Shown here in pieces: positions 18,737 through 27,166 of a stretch of 64,000 nt of DNA (its first letter is position 1; each line of letters opens with the position of its first letter). Below the pieces are notes generated by a model that saw only the letters and a program-made list of their open reading frames with translations, was not told the DNA's origin and made no database searches. Origin of the DNA: Flavobacteriales bacterium (GTDB lineage Bacteria > Bacteroidota > Bacteroidia > NS11-12g > UBA9320); contig JACJZW010000011.1 of NCBI GenBank assembly GCA_020635355.1, positions 1 to 64,000 of the forward strand. The letters are read 5' to 3'. The position numbers were made by a program, and so were the translations under genes.

Positions 18737-19939
18737 ATGATGTCTCCCATTACCCCCTTTTCCGAGTCTGATCGCATACTGGCATTGGATCAGTACGACA
18801 TTCTCGACACCATTGAGGAGTCGGATTATGATGCCCTCACCCAACTGGCTTCTCAAATATGCGACACGCCCATTTCACTCATTAGCTTGATTGATAAGGA
18901 CCGGCAATGGTTTAAGGCACATCATGGATTAGACGTTCGGGAAACACCAAGAAAGTTTGCCTTTTGTGCCCATGCCATAAACGAACCCGATAAACTGTTT
19001 CAAGTTTGTGATGCGCGTCTGGATGAACGATTTCATGATAATCCGTTGGTAACTGATGAACCCAGAGTAATCTTCTATGCCGGAATTCCACTGGTAACCG
19101 AGGATGGCCAGGCCCTGGGGACGCTTTGTGTGATTGATCATGAGCGTCGTGAACTCAATCAAAAACAAATACAGTCTTTAAAATTATTGGGTAAACAAAC
19201 GATGCAATTGATGGAGCTTCGTCTAAAAACCAAGCAACTATCCGATTTGTATCAGGAACTCGAGGATCGCAATACAAAGTTGGAGCACTTTTCTCAGAAT
19301 GCTGCCCATGATTTAAAATCACCGTTGAATGTGATCATTGGGTTAACCCAAGCGTTAAAATCCAACACCAAGGACCTGTTACATGCCGAAGATTTTGAAT
19401 TGCTCACAATGGTTGAACAGGCCGGCCGACGGTTGCACGGCATGATTGAAGGCATGTTGCAACTTTATCGGAACAGATCTCTGGTGTTGAGCATGAAGGA
19501 ACCGGTAAACCTATCCGAAACCAGTAAAACCTTGGTTTCCATTTTAGACCATCAAAAGATCTGCACGTTGAAGGTGGACGGATCCGTAAACATGGTTTGG
19601 GTGAATCGATCGGCACTGGATCAACTGCTGATCAATTTGATTTCCAACGCCATCAAGTATTCAAATAAGGAACATGTTCACCTTCACATCCATCTGAACG
19701 AAGAAGATGGATGGTATCACTTATCGGTTCAGGACAATGGCCCTGGGCTTCCGGAAAAATTATTGGACCAATCATTCAATCTTTATGGCGTTGGGCATGA
19801 TACCGATCGATATGGACGCAAGGGAACCGGTATTGGTTTGTATACCCTATCTGAACTCATGAAAGATATGGGCGGTTCATTCAAGGCACACAATGACCCC
19901 GATGGCGGTGCTGTATTCACAGCCAGGTGGCCTAAATAG
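18737..19939 (+). CDS. GAF-domain sensor histidine kinase
   Basis: 400 aa, soluble (no membrane segment). A GAF domain occupies ~25-165 (ISLISLIDKDRQWFKAHHGL, FCAHAI, FYAGIPLVTEDGQALGTLCVID). It is followed by a short coiled coil, a HisKA phospho-acceptor helix (H191 in AAHDLKSPLN) and a HATPase_c domain with N-box N304 (LISNAIKYS), G1 DNGPGLP (333-339) and G2 GTGIGLY (363-369). All residues for autophosphorylation are present. No response regulator is adjacent, so the partner is encoded elsewhere. The GAF type with the CDTPISLISLID / WFKA / FCAHAI signature is common in Bacteroidota; its ligand is unknown. It ends 1 bp from the convergent gene. Confidence 0.9.
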   Translation: MMSPITPFSESDRILALDQYDILDTIEESDYDALTQLASQICDTPISLISLIDKDRQWFKAHHGLDVRETPRKFAFCAHAINEPDKLFQVCDARLDERFHDNPLVTDEPRVIFYAGIPLVTEDGQALGTLCVIDHERRELNQKQIQSLKLLGKQTMQLMELRLKTKQLSDLYQELEDRNTKLEHFSQNAAHDLKSPLNVIIGLTQALKSNTKDLLHAEDFELLTMVEQAGRRLHGMIEGMLQLYRNRSLVLSMKEPVNLSETSKTLVSILDHQKICTLKVDGSVNMVWVNRSALDQLLINLISNAIKYSNKEHVHLHIHLNEEDGWYHLSVQDNGPGLPEKLLDQSFNLYGVGHDTDRYGRKGTGIGLYTLSELMKDMGGSFKAHNDPDGGAVFTARWPK

Positions 19940-19940
19940 C

Positions 19941-21185
19941 TCAGTTACCGGAATTCTCCGGGTGGTAGGTGATGGTGCGGTAATGTACGGTTCGCACGAT
20001 ACTTTGATAGTCGGTTTCAGATGTCAACAGTCCATTGGACGCATAGAATCGTTGAATGAATCGCTTGCCCTGATAATTCAAGGTCATGACCGGAAGATTC
20101 AAGCTCAACCACTCTTCTTTTGTAACAGCACCGACGGATTTGTGCTGATAAAACTTTTCTTCGGTTAAAACCAGTTGTCCACGGGCATTAAAGCGGGTGT
20201 GAATTTCTACACCAAATGGCTTACTGTAGCGGTATTCGGTGACACTGTCGAGGTGGTTGTTGGAAAAGTAGTTGTACTGACTGTTCATCATCCATCCTGA
20301 CAAAGGATTATACTGGTGTATTTCCTGGATGTTAGGAGACGAAGAATATCCATGTAAACCCCGGAGATTAGGTTGAATTCCTCCTTTGGGTTGGGCCAGC
20401 ACTTCCAGGTTGAGTTTGCTGCCATCGTGTCGGAATCCCAGGTACAAATAGGTTTGATCATTAATGCGAAGTGTGTCTTTGAAATTACCCGTGGTATCAC
20501 ACCTACCATCAATGGTTTCTTTAAATGGTGTACAAAGAGACACCTCCCCTTCCAACGAATAGTACTTATTCGTAAAGGTATTAAAAGGCGAGGTTTGTCG
20601 GCACATCCACTTCTGGCCATTGTGATACGTATCCGTCTCCCATATCGTGGAGCTGAATCGTTTTTTGAGCAACCGATAGGATCCGTCACCATAGCTGGTC
20701 ATCCGTTCCACGATTTTACCGCGATGGTTTTTCTTGAAGTAATCCATGGCGTCAAGCGTATTTTTTCGGATGATAATTGCCCAGGTACTTACCGTATCTC
20801 CCTTGGGGTTCACATCATAACGTCTAAAAGGAATTGAATCCCGGTAAAACTGGTAGGTGGAGGTTTGCAATAGCCTACGGCGATGGTCGAATTTTTTGAT
20901 GAGAACGGGCAGACCGCTTTCATTAAAATAATATTCCGTGTACGACCGGAATTTGACTTTTTTAAACGATCCATCCTTTGCGAATACACTGTCGCCCATT
21001 TCCTCCGACAGCCATCGAATGCCGGATTCCTCAAGGATTTTCTGAGCCTGCTCCGGTGCTAATCCAAGCTCGGGGAAGTACACCCAGTAACCATCTTCAC
21101 TGGTTTGTGCAACGGAATCAGAAAGTTGCCAGACGAAGAAAAACGATAGGAATACGGTTCGGAACCACCGAGGGCATTGAGCCAT
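19941..21185 (-). CDS. Exported protein of unknown function with YD/MORN-like repeats
   Basis: 414 aa. The N-terminus (MAQCPRWFRTVFLSFFFVWQLSDSVAQ) is a signal peptide. The rest is built of short beta-hairpin-like units such as YYFNESGLPVLIKKFDHRRRL, YDVNPKGDTVSTW and FNARGQLVLTEEKFY, resembling MORN/YwqK or Rhs-type YD repeats (aromatic - x - G - x-hydrophobic). No catalytic motif seen. The preceding gene on the strand (9 bp away) encodes a protein of the same style and size, so the two are probably diverged tandem duplicates. They are probably periplasmic or surface proteins. Confidence 0.7.
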   Translation of the reverse strand: MAQCPRWFRTVFLSFFFVWQLSDSVAQTSEDGYWVYFPELGLAPEQAQKILEESGIRWLSEEMGDSVFAKDGSFKKVKFRSYTEYYFNESGLPVLIKKFDHRRRLLQTSTYQFYRDSIPFRRYDVNPKGDTVSTWAIIIRKNTLDAMDYFKKNHRGKIVERMTSYGDGSYRLLKKRFSSTIWETDTYHNGQKWMCRQTSPFNTFTNKYYSLEGEVSLCTPFKETIDGRCDTTGNFKDTLRINDQTYLYLGFRHDGSKLNLEVLAQPKGGIQPNLRGLHGYSSSPNIQEIHQYNPLSGWMMNSQYNYFSNNHLDSVTEYRYSKPFGVEIHTRFNARGQLVLTEEKFYQHKSVGAVTKEEWLSLNLPVMTLNYQGKRFIQRFYASNGLLTSETDYQSIVRTVHYRTITYHPENSGN

Positions 21186-21194
21186 ATATCCAGA

Positions 21195-22286
21195 TTAGTT
21201 GAAGTAGGTAACGTGTTGATTGTATTCCCAATCCTTATAGCCACGGTATTGTTTGTGTGTCATCAACCCGTTTTCAAATTGATAGGCCGTTACGTTTGTA
21301 CGGTAATCTTTTTTCCGTTTGAGGTAATACTTGAATTGCTGTAGGGTGATTTGACCATCTTCATTGTATTGGGTTTCCGAATGATGATGAAGTATTCCTT
21401 TGTCGTAATACTGGTACAGTTCGGATCTCATAATGGTATCACTGTCATAGGTGTAGGTAAATTTATTCTTCAGTTCCTCGTTCACACCAGAATAGTTGGC
21501 TTGGGAAACCAGGCGTTCCTGACGGTTATATACTCGGACCACTTTCCGCATCTTTCCTTTCTCATCCGTGGTGAGCTGAACCTCGGTTCGCGTGCCGTTT
21601 TCATCGTATTGCTTGTTAACACATACGGTGGAGGTATCCTTATGTTTTTTCACTTCTACTCCTTCGGGCTTGCAGTCGTATTCCCAAACATATTTTTCCT
21701 TTCCCTTCCTATTGTAGAGATGGGTAGAAGCTTTATCTCCATTGGGATGATAGGTGTACAGGTAGTACTTGGAAAGTTTGCCTTTTTTATGGACTTCATG
21801 ACGCATGACCTGATCCCCCTCATACAACCATTTTTTCTGATACCTCAGGTTGTTTTTTTTATCGTAGTAAGCGTATTCAATACGGTGATCGGATTCGTCA
21901 TAAACCTGAACCCACCTCTTGATGGTATCTCCGTTTTTATCTGTATCCGTGCGTTGTGTAACGTGATTCTTGTTGTTGAGTACATAGTTTTCCCTGGTAT
22001 CAATTACTCCTTTTTTGTTGTAATGTGTCAGAGCCGTTACATATCCCGTAGCATTGAACTCATACCGATCTTTCCCCAACTTTTTGGTTTTTCCGGACAG
22101 CGATTTGGAATAATTAAATTCAAGTGCTTTGATCTTTTGTTCTTTGATCGTTCCGGGAATACTCTCCGTTTTTAATCCAATGGACGGTGATGGGTTGCCC
22201 AGATAATAATAGTAATAATACGATTGTGCTGTTGAAGTGGAAGAAAGACAGAAGAGGCCAATGACAGCGAATGCAAGTTGTTTCAT
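21195..22286 (-). CDS. Exported protein of unknown function with YD/MORN-like repeats
   Basis: 363 aa from the ATG of MKQLAFAVIGLFCL, which gives a clear signal peptide; a start 39 bp upstream would mask it. Mature start QSYYYYYYLGNPSPSIG has six Tyr in a row. Residues ~70-360 are repeated units such as ALTHYNKKGVIDTRENYVLN, YAYYDKKNNLRYQKKWLY, TYHPNGDKASTHLYNRKGKEK and QYNEDGQITLQQFKYY, each with a G/N turn between aromatic beta strands. It shares this design and a Cys-containing middle segment (WEYDCKPEGVEV, STVCVNKQ) with the neighbour 9 bp downstream. Function unknown. Confidence 0.72.
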   Translation of the reverse strand: MKQLAFAVIGLFCLSSTSTAQSYYYYYYLGNPSPSIGLKTESIPGTIKEQKIKALEFNYSKSLSGKTKKLGKDRYEFNATGYVTALTHYNKKGVIDTRENYVLNNKNHVTQRTDTDKNGDTIKRWVQVYDESDHRIEYAYYDKKNNLRYQKKWLYEGDQVMRHEVHKKGKLSKYYLYTYHPNGDKASTHLYNRKGKEKYVWEYDCKPEGVEVKKHKDTSTVCVNKQYDENGTRTEVQLTTDEKGKMRKVVRVYNRQERLVSQANYSGVNEELKNKFTYTYDSDTIMRSELYQYYDKGILHHHSETQYNEDGQITLQQFKYYLKRKKDYRTNVTAYQFENGLMTHKQYRGYKDWEYNQHVTYFN

Positions 22287-22419
22287 ATTCAGGTGTAAGG
22301 TCGGATTTAAAACGACGATTTCCAAGTTATCGTACGATCGTCATGACTATGACGATCGAAAAACCGCAAGGGTTGGGGAACGATTGGTGTTTACATACGT
22401 TTTGGTGGATGTAAAACAA

Positions 22420-22448
22420 AAAAGCCCTGCTCCGAAGAGAGGGCTTTT
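22420..22448 (-). terminator. Rho-independent terminator after the YceI gene
   Basis: AAAAGCCCT / AGGGCTTTT stem (9 bp) with an 11-nt loop, 17 bp beyond the minus-strand YceI stop and running into a T-tract on that strand. It can also act on the plus strand. Confidence 0.8.
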
Positions 22449-22465
22449 GTTGAATTCAGTCTCTT

Positions 22466-23002
22466 TTATTGGCGGATGAACTGCGCATCAATGATCAGTT
22501 GAACCTGATCAGATACCACAATGCTTCCCGCTTCTGTAACGGCATTCCACTTCAAACCAAATTCCTTACGACTGATTTCACCTGATAGTTCAAAACCTAC
22601 CTTGGTTTGGCCATACGGATCTACTGCTACGCCGTTGTTCGTTACGCTGAGGGTAATCTCCTTGGTCACATCGCGAATGGTTAGCTTTCCGGTCAGCTCT
22701 GTTCCGGTGAAATGAGTAGACTCAAACCGAATTTCCGGAAAGGCTTCAGCGTTAAAGAAGTCGTCCGATTTAAGGTGACCATCCCGATCCGGATTTTTGG
22801 TGTTGATGGAATCGGTCTGAATAACCACTTCGGCTTTCACGTGGTCAAACGTTTCATCTTCTGATTCAAGCGTGGCACTGAAGGTGTCAAAGTGACCCCG
22901 AACGGTTGAGATCATCATGTGTTTTACCTTAAACGAAATTTCACTGTGTGTGGGATCAATAGCCCAAACAGTAGTGGTTGCGGTTGCTGATGTTGTATTC
23001 AT
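22466..23002 (-). CDS. YceI-family polyisoprenoid-binding-like protein
   Basis: 178 aa, no signal peptide (starts MNTTSATATTTVWAIDPTHSEISF), so cytosolic, unlike E. coli YceI. The lipocalin-like YceI signature is complete: W-x-IDPTHSEISFKVKHMMISTVRGHF at the start, then D-x-S/T-x-N-T-x-N-PDRDGHLKSDDFFNAEAFPEIRFEST and a terminal VVSDQVQLIIDAQF. The family binds isoprenoid-type lipids in a beta-barrel and is often induced by stress. It is 14 bp downstream of the pirin gene, and the pair is very likely one operon behind the palindrome at 23744-23761. Confidence 0.92.
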   Translation of the reverse strand: MNTTSATATTTVWAIDPTHSEISFKVKHMMISTVRGHFDTFSATLESEDETFDHVKAEVVIQTDSINTKNPDRDGHLKSDDFFNAEAFPEIRFESTHFTGTELTGKLTIRDVTKEITLSVTNNGVAVDPYGQTKVGFELSGEISRKEFGLKWNAVTEAGSIVVSDQVQLIIDAQFIRQ

Positions 23003-23016
23003 GTTGGTATTGTTTA

Positions 23017-23736
23017 CTAGTTGTTAAGGGGAACCTCTATGGCCAAAAGTTGGGTATTGGCTTGGCTGATAACTTCTATTCCACCCTCCGGAACATCGGA
23101 TACACCAAATCCATCGCCGGGTAGCAGTTCTTGCTGATTGATCTGAGCCTCACCGGATATCAGGAAGTAATACACGCCATTGGCTGTACGGTTTAAATGA
23201 AAGTGCTCGGTTGTTTCCTTCGTAAATCGTCCCATGGAGAACCAGGCTTGTTGATAAAGCCATCCCCCGTTGGATTCCGCATCTGGTGAAATGAAGGTGG
23301 TTAGTTGATTGTCGTTAATCAGCCCGTCCAAATCAAACTGTTGATACCGAGGGGTCACCCCCTTCCTGGTTGGCAGGATCCAGATTTGAAGGAAGTGGAC
23401 AGGTTGGTGCGAGCTACCGTTGATTTCAGCATGTTCAATACCCGTTCCGGCGCTCATGAGTTGCACCTCGCCCGCGGTGATGGTGTGTTCATTGCCCATA
23501 CTGTCGCGATGTTTCAACGAACCCTCCAATGGAATGGAGATAATTTCCATGTCCCGGTGAGGGTGCTGACCAAAGCCCATACCCGGTGCCACCCGATCAT
23601 CGTTCAGTACACGCAACGCACCGAATTGAATGCGTTCCGGATTAAAGTACTCGCCAAAACTGAAGGTGTGTCGGGAATCCAGCCAGCCAAACCGACTGGT
23701 GCCTCGTGAGCTTGCAGGATGATAAATGGTTTTCAT
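23017..23736 (-). CDS. Pirin-family protein
   Basis: 239 aa bicupin. The N-terminal cupin has the metal-site pattern HPHRDMEIISIPLEGSLKHRDSMGNEHTITAGEVQLMSAGTGIEHAE (His pair and Glu/His ligands at ~58-102). Members of this branch (YhhW/YhaK-like) include quercetin 2,3-dioxygenases, but the physiological substrate is usually unknown. The start SSRGTSRFGWLDSRHTFSFGEYF is typical of the family. It is the first gene of the pirin-YceI operon, and its start codon lies 7 bp from an 18-bp perfect palindrome. Confidence 0.92.
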   Translation of the reverse strand: MKTIYHPASSRGTSRFGWLDSRHTFSFGEYFNPERIQFGALRVLNDDRVAPGMGFGQHPHRDMEIISIPLEGSLKHRDSMGNEHTITAGEVQLMSAGTGIEHAEINGSSHQPVHFLQIWILPTRKGVTPRYQQFDLDGLINDNQLTTFISPDAESNGGWLYQQAWFSMGRFTKETTEHFHLNRTANGVYYFLISGEAQINQQELLPGDGFGVSDVPEGGIEVISQANTQLLAIEVPLNN

Positions 23737-23743
23737 TTTTATT

Positions 23744-23761
23744 TACATGTATATACATGTA
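23744..23761 (-). promoter_or_regulatory. 18-bp perfect palindrome, candidate operator for pirin-YceI
   Basis: TACATGTATATACATGTA is perfectly self-complementary and lies 7 bp upstream of the pirin start codon, between the ribosome-binding region and the presumed promoter. Position and symmetry suit a homodimeric repressor (MarR or HxlR type, for example). No such regulator is encoded next to it. Confidence 0.5.
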
Positions 23762-23974
23762 TTTGGATAAACCACTAACCTTCCAACAGGTTCTATAAGA
23801 AATTCCTATTTAGAACTTAGAAAAATTGATACACGACCACATACCCCAGTACGGAATACGGATTCGGAATTCGGGCTTGCCTACCGAAACCCAGTGTAGG
23901 TAGGGTTCGGGATGATTCATGAGGAAACCCAAATCTCAAAAAACGCTCACGTTGAACGTTGAGGTTTTAACATG

Positions 23975-26239
23975 CTACTGATTCTGCTTCTTTATCAAAT
24001 TCAATGCACTGCCTGCCTCAAACCACTCGATCTGTGATTGGTTGTAGGTGTGATTAGCCTTGATCTGATCAGATGATCCATCGGCATGATGAATGGTGAT
24101 ATTCAAAGGCTGACCGGGTTTGAAGTTGGTTACTTCCAGATCGAAGGTATCGTCCTCCCGAATCAAATCGTAGTCAGATGGATTGGCAAAGGTTAATGCC
24201 AACATGCCTTGTTTCTTCAAATTCGTTTCGTGGATACGTGCAAATGACTTCACCAGAACGGCCCGCACAGCCAGATGACGAGGTTCCATGGCCGCATGCT
24301 CCCTGGACGATCCCTCACCATAGTTTTCCTCCCCTACTACAATGGAGTATTCACCGGCTCCCTTGATCATTCGCGCAACCTTTGGAACACTGTCATACCC
24401 ACCAGTCAATGGATTCAGGATTTCATCCGTTTTACCGTTAAATGAGTTTACCGCTCCAATGAGCATATTGTTGGAGATATTATCCAGATGCCCCCGATAC
24501 GTCAACCAAGGACCAGCCATAGAGATATGATCGGTTGTACATTTTCCGGCGACCTTGATTAACAATTTGGCTCCTTTGATATCCTTTCCATCCCATGGAG
24601 CAAATGGCTCGAGTAGTTGAAGTCGTTTTGAAGCCGGATCCACCACCACTTCAACCGATGCACCATCTTCCTTAGGTGCCAGGTATCCGCGATCCTTCAC
24701 ATCAAAGCCCTTTGGTGGCAATTCAAATCCGGTTGGTTCTTCCAATCGAACCTCCTCACCTTTTTCATTGATAAGGGTATCGGTCATCGGGTTAAAATCC
24801 AATCGACCGGCAATGGCCACTGCGGCCACCATCTCGGGAGAACCTACAAAGGCATGCGTATTGGGGTTTCCATCGGCTCGCTTGCTGAAGTTTCGATTGA
24901 ACGAATGAACAATCGTATTCTTTTCTTGCTTTCCGGCTCCTGCCCGTTCCCACTGACCGATGCATGGTCCGCAAGCGTTCGTAAATATGCGTGCATTGAG
25001 ATCTTCAAAAATCTTGAGCAGACCGTCTCGTTCCGCTGTATATCGAACTTGTTCCGAGCCCGGATTGATTCCAAACTCTGCCTTGGTTTTCAATCCTTTA
25101 TCAACGGCCTGCTTGGCAATAGAGGCTGCTCGGGAAAGATCTTCGTAGGAGGAGTTGGTACACGATCCAATCAATCCCCATTCCACGTTAATCGGCCAAT
25201 CATTGGCCCGGGCTTTATCGCCCAGTTCTTTTCCAACTGGTGTGGCCAAATCAGGTGTAAAAGGACCATTCAGGTGTGGTTTCAACTCCGACAAGTTGAT
25301 TTCAATAACCTGATCAAAGTATTGCTCCGGATTGGCATAAACCGCATCGTCTCCGGTAAGGTGTTCGCGTATGGTATTGGCAGCGTCGGCCACATCAGCA
25401 CGATCGGTGGCGCGGAGATAACGTTCCATGCTATCGTCGTACCCGAAGGTTGAGGTGGTTGCCCCGATCTCGGCACCCATATTACAAATAGTTCCTTTGC
25501 CCGTGCACGACATCGACTGGGCTCCTTCCCCAAAATACTCCAGAATGCAGCCTGTTCCGCCTTTCACGGTGAGGATACCAGCCACTTTCAAAATCACATC
25601 TTTTGGTGCCGTCCAACCGCTGAGTTTCCCGGTTAGTTTAACACCAATCAATTTGGGGAATTTGAGTTCCCACGGCATTCCGGCCATGACGTCTACGGCA
25701 TCGGCTCCGCCAACCCCAATAGCCACCATTCCCAATCCACCGGCATTTACGGTATGTGAATCCGTACCAATCATCATTCCACCTGGAAAAGCATAGTTTT
25801 CCAACACCACCTGGTGAATAATACCAGCACCTGGCTTCCAGAACCCTATTCCGTATTTGTTGGAAACCGATTCCAAAAACTTAAATACTTCGTTGCTCTT
25901 GTTGAGTGCTTCCTGCAAATCTTCCGTTGCACCAATTTTGGCCTGAATGAGGTGATCACAGTGTACGGTTGTAGGCACTGCCACCTTGGATTTCCCAGCC
26001 TGCATGAACTGCAGCAAGGCCATCTGAGCGGTAGCATCCTGACAGGCAATTCGATCCGGAGCAAAATCTACATACGACTTCCCACGACCATACGCCTCAC
26101 CAGCATTCCCTTCCCATAAATGAGCGTAAAGTATCTTTTCTGTAAGGGTGAGAGGTTTGTTTAAAACTGTTCGTGCGGCCGCAATTCTTTCGGGCATGCG
26201 GGCATAAATTTCCTTGATTAGATCGATATCGAATGCCAT
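23975..26239 (-). CDS. acn: Aconitate hydratase
   Basis: 754 aa, the size of the mitochondrial-type aconitase found in Bacteroidota. It isomerises citrate to isocitrate in the TCA cycle. The three [4Fe-4S] ligands are visible: C360 (LIGSCTNSS), C423 and C426 (NACGPCIGQW). The IGTDSHTVNAGGLGMVAIGVGGADAVD motif (~158-183) and the swivel-domain GEENYGEGSSREHAAMEPRHL are also intact. It is transcribed alone. A TATCTTTG -7 box lies 17 bp upstream, and a G-rich heptamer array occupies the place of the -33 element. Confidence 0.97.
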   Translation of the reverse strand: MAFDIDLIKEIYARMPERIAAARTVLNKPLTLTEKILYAHLWEGNAGEAYGRGKSYVDFAPDRIACQDATAQMALLQFMQAGKSKVAVPTTVHCDHLIQAKIGATEDLQEALNKSNEVFKFLESVSNKYGIGFWKPGAGIIHQVVLENYAFPGGMMIGTDSHTVNAGGLGMVAIGVGGADAVDVMAGMPWELKFPKLIGVKLTGKLSGWTAPKDVILKVAGILTVKGGTGCILEYFGEGAQSMSCTGKGTICNMGAEIGATTSTFGYDDSMERYLRATDRADVADAANTIREHLTGDDAVYANPEQYFDQVIEINLSELKPHLNGPFTPDLATPVGKELGDKARANDWPINVEWGLIGSCTNSSYEDLSRAASIAKQAVDKGLKTKAEFGINPGSEQVRYTAERDGLLKIFEDLNARIFTNACGPCIGQWERAGAGKQEKNTIVHSFNRNFSKRADGNPNTHAFVGSPEMVAAVAIAGRLDFNPMTDTLINEKGEEVRLEEPTGFELPPKGFDVKDRGYLAPKEDGASVEVVVDPASKRLQLLEPFAPWDGKDIKGAKLLIKVAGKCTTDHISMAGPWLTYRGHLDNISNNMLIGAVNSFNGKTDEILNPLTGGYDSVPKVARMIKGAGEYSIVVGEENYGEGSSREHAAMEPRHLAVRAVLVKSFARIHETNLKKQGMLALTFANPSDYDLIREDDTFDLEVTNFKPGQPLNITIHHADGSSDQIKANHTYNQSQIEWFEAGSALNLIKKQNQ

Positions 26240-26255
26240 GATTTTGTAGTTGGCG

Positions 26256-26263
26256 CAAAGATA
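26256..26263 (-). promoter_or_regulatory. Candidate -7 box (TAnnTTTG) of the aconitase gene
   Basis: On the minus strand TATCTTTG, a perfect TAnnTTTG, 16 bp upstream of the aconitase ATG. The -33 position (about 26283) falls in the heptamer repeat array and has no TTG. Confidence 0.4.
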
Positions 26264-26270
26264 GGATTTT

Positions 26271-26325
26271 GGGATGAGGAATCGGGGATGAGGGATGGGG
26301 AATGGGGAATCGGAGATGGGGAATG
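26271..26325 (+). repeat. G-rich heptanucleotide repeat array, copy 1
   Basis: About eight imperfect 7-nt units (GGGATGA, GGAATCG, GGGATGG, GGAATGG...) on the plus strand. Contains four or more G-tracts of 3-4 separated by 2-4 nt, a canonical G-quadruplex pattern. Lies directly upstream of the aconitase gene and downstream of the lipoprotein gene stop. Confidence 0.85.
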
Positions 26326-26350
26326 TTAAAACTTGAAAAATGTGCGGTTC

Positions 26351-26890
26351 CTATTCCGTGTTCAGTACCGCCGGCCCTTCGTCAATAAACGAATGGACAT
26401 TTCCATTTATTCGAACAGAGCTATGGTTCTGTGTATAACAACTGCAACATCTTCCTCCACCAAATTCCCCTGATTCTTGTAAATCAGTTAGATGAAATTG
26501 CGATAGACTATCCACCAAAATGAGGTAATCAAAATCCGTATAATCTCCATCTGTAACCAACTCATTGCTTAATACTATGCCTGCTTTAAATGTGGTACAA
26601 AAAGTTGCCATGGTGGTATCCGCTCCAATTAGTATTCTATCATGTATTGCGCCTGGTGTGCTGGAAATGGATTGAATGGTATCCAACCCATTCATGGTGC
26701 CTTTCTTTAACTTAATCAACTGAAATTCTTCTAAACGTGAATTTAGGAAACTGGATGAATCACCGCTGGTATTAAAGACAAAAACCATGGTATCGTGGCA
26801 ATCATCCTCACAGTCACACGACATAAAATAGCCACAACAAGAACATGCTATGAATGAGAGGGATATTAACGTAATCAACAGACTTCTCAT
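26351..26890 (-). CDS. Cys-rich putative lipoprotein
   Basis: 179 aa. A short hydrophobic N-terminus ends in a lipobox (LSFIAC, Cys16), followed by a cluster of cysteines (CSCCGYFMSCDCEDDC within ~16-31) and a second cluster near residue 150 (GRCCSCYTQ). This predicts a membrane-anchored, disulfide-bonded or metal-binding periplasmic or surface protein. No family recognised. It appears more AT-rich than its neighbours and lies between two heptamer repeat arrays in direct orientation, which suggests accessory status. It is divergent from the four-helix-bundle gene. Confidence 0.65.
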   Translation of the reverse strand: MRSLLITLISLSFIACSCCGYFMSCDCEDDCHDTMVFVFNTSGDSSSFLNSRLEEFQLIKLKKGTMNGLDTIQSISSTPGAIHDRILIGADTTMATFCTTFKAGIVLSNELVTDGDYTDFDYLILVDSLSQFHLTDLQESGEFGGGRCCSCYTQNHSSVRINGNVHSFIDEGPAVLNTE

Positions 26891-26989
26891 GAATCAAATT
26901 TCATTGATTTACATCTTACATGGGTAAATCAAGGGTAATATTTCCAATGGCTAATTTGTTGCATCATCAACTCACTTGGAGATTTGATT

Positions 26990-27048
26990 GGGATGCGGAA
27001 TGGGGAATCTGGGATGGGGAATCGGGAATGAGGAATGAGGGATGAGGA
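26990..27048 (+). repeat. G-rich heptanucleotide repeat array, copy 2
   Basis: Eight or so 7-nt units (GGGATGC, GGAATGG, GGAATCT, GGGATGG, GGAATCG, GGAATGA...) with G-quadruplex-type spacing. It lies between the divergent lipoprotein and four-helix-bundle genes, about 120 bp before the latter's ATG. Confidence 0.85.
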
Positions 27049-27166
27049 CGTAAACTATTCCTTAACTGGATAAACATGCGTTTGGAGATAATCCACAAAC
27101 GTTGGGTGCTTTTGACCGTTGCGCATTGTGCCTGGTAACGCCTTCTCCCGGAGATTTGAGCACATC

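Noticed and set aside
23737..23974. Search for a sigma-54 -24/-12 promoter near the operator palindrome
   Set aside because: No TGGC-N8-TGC pattern with proper spacing was seen.
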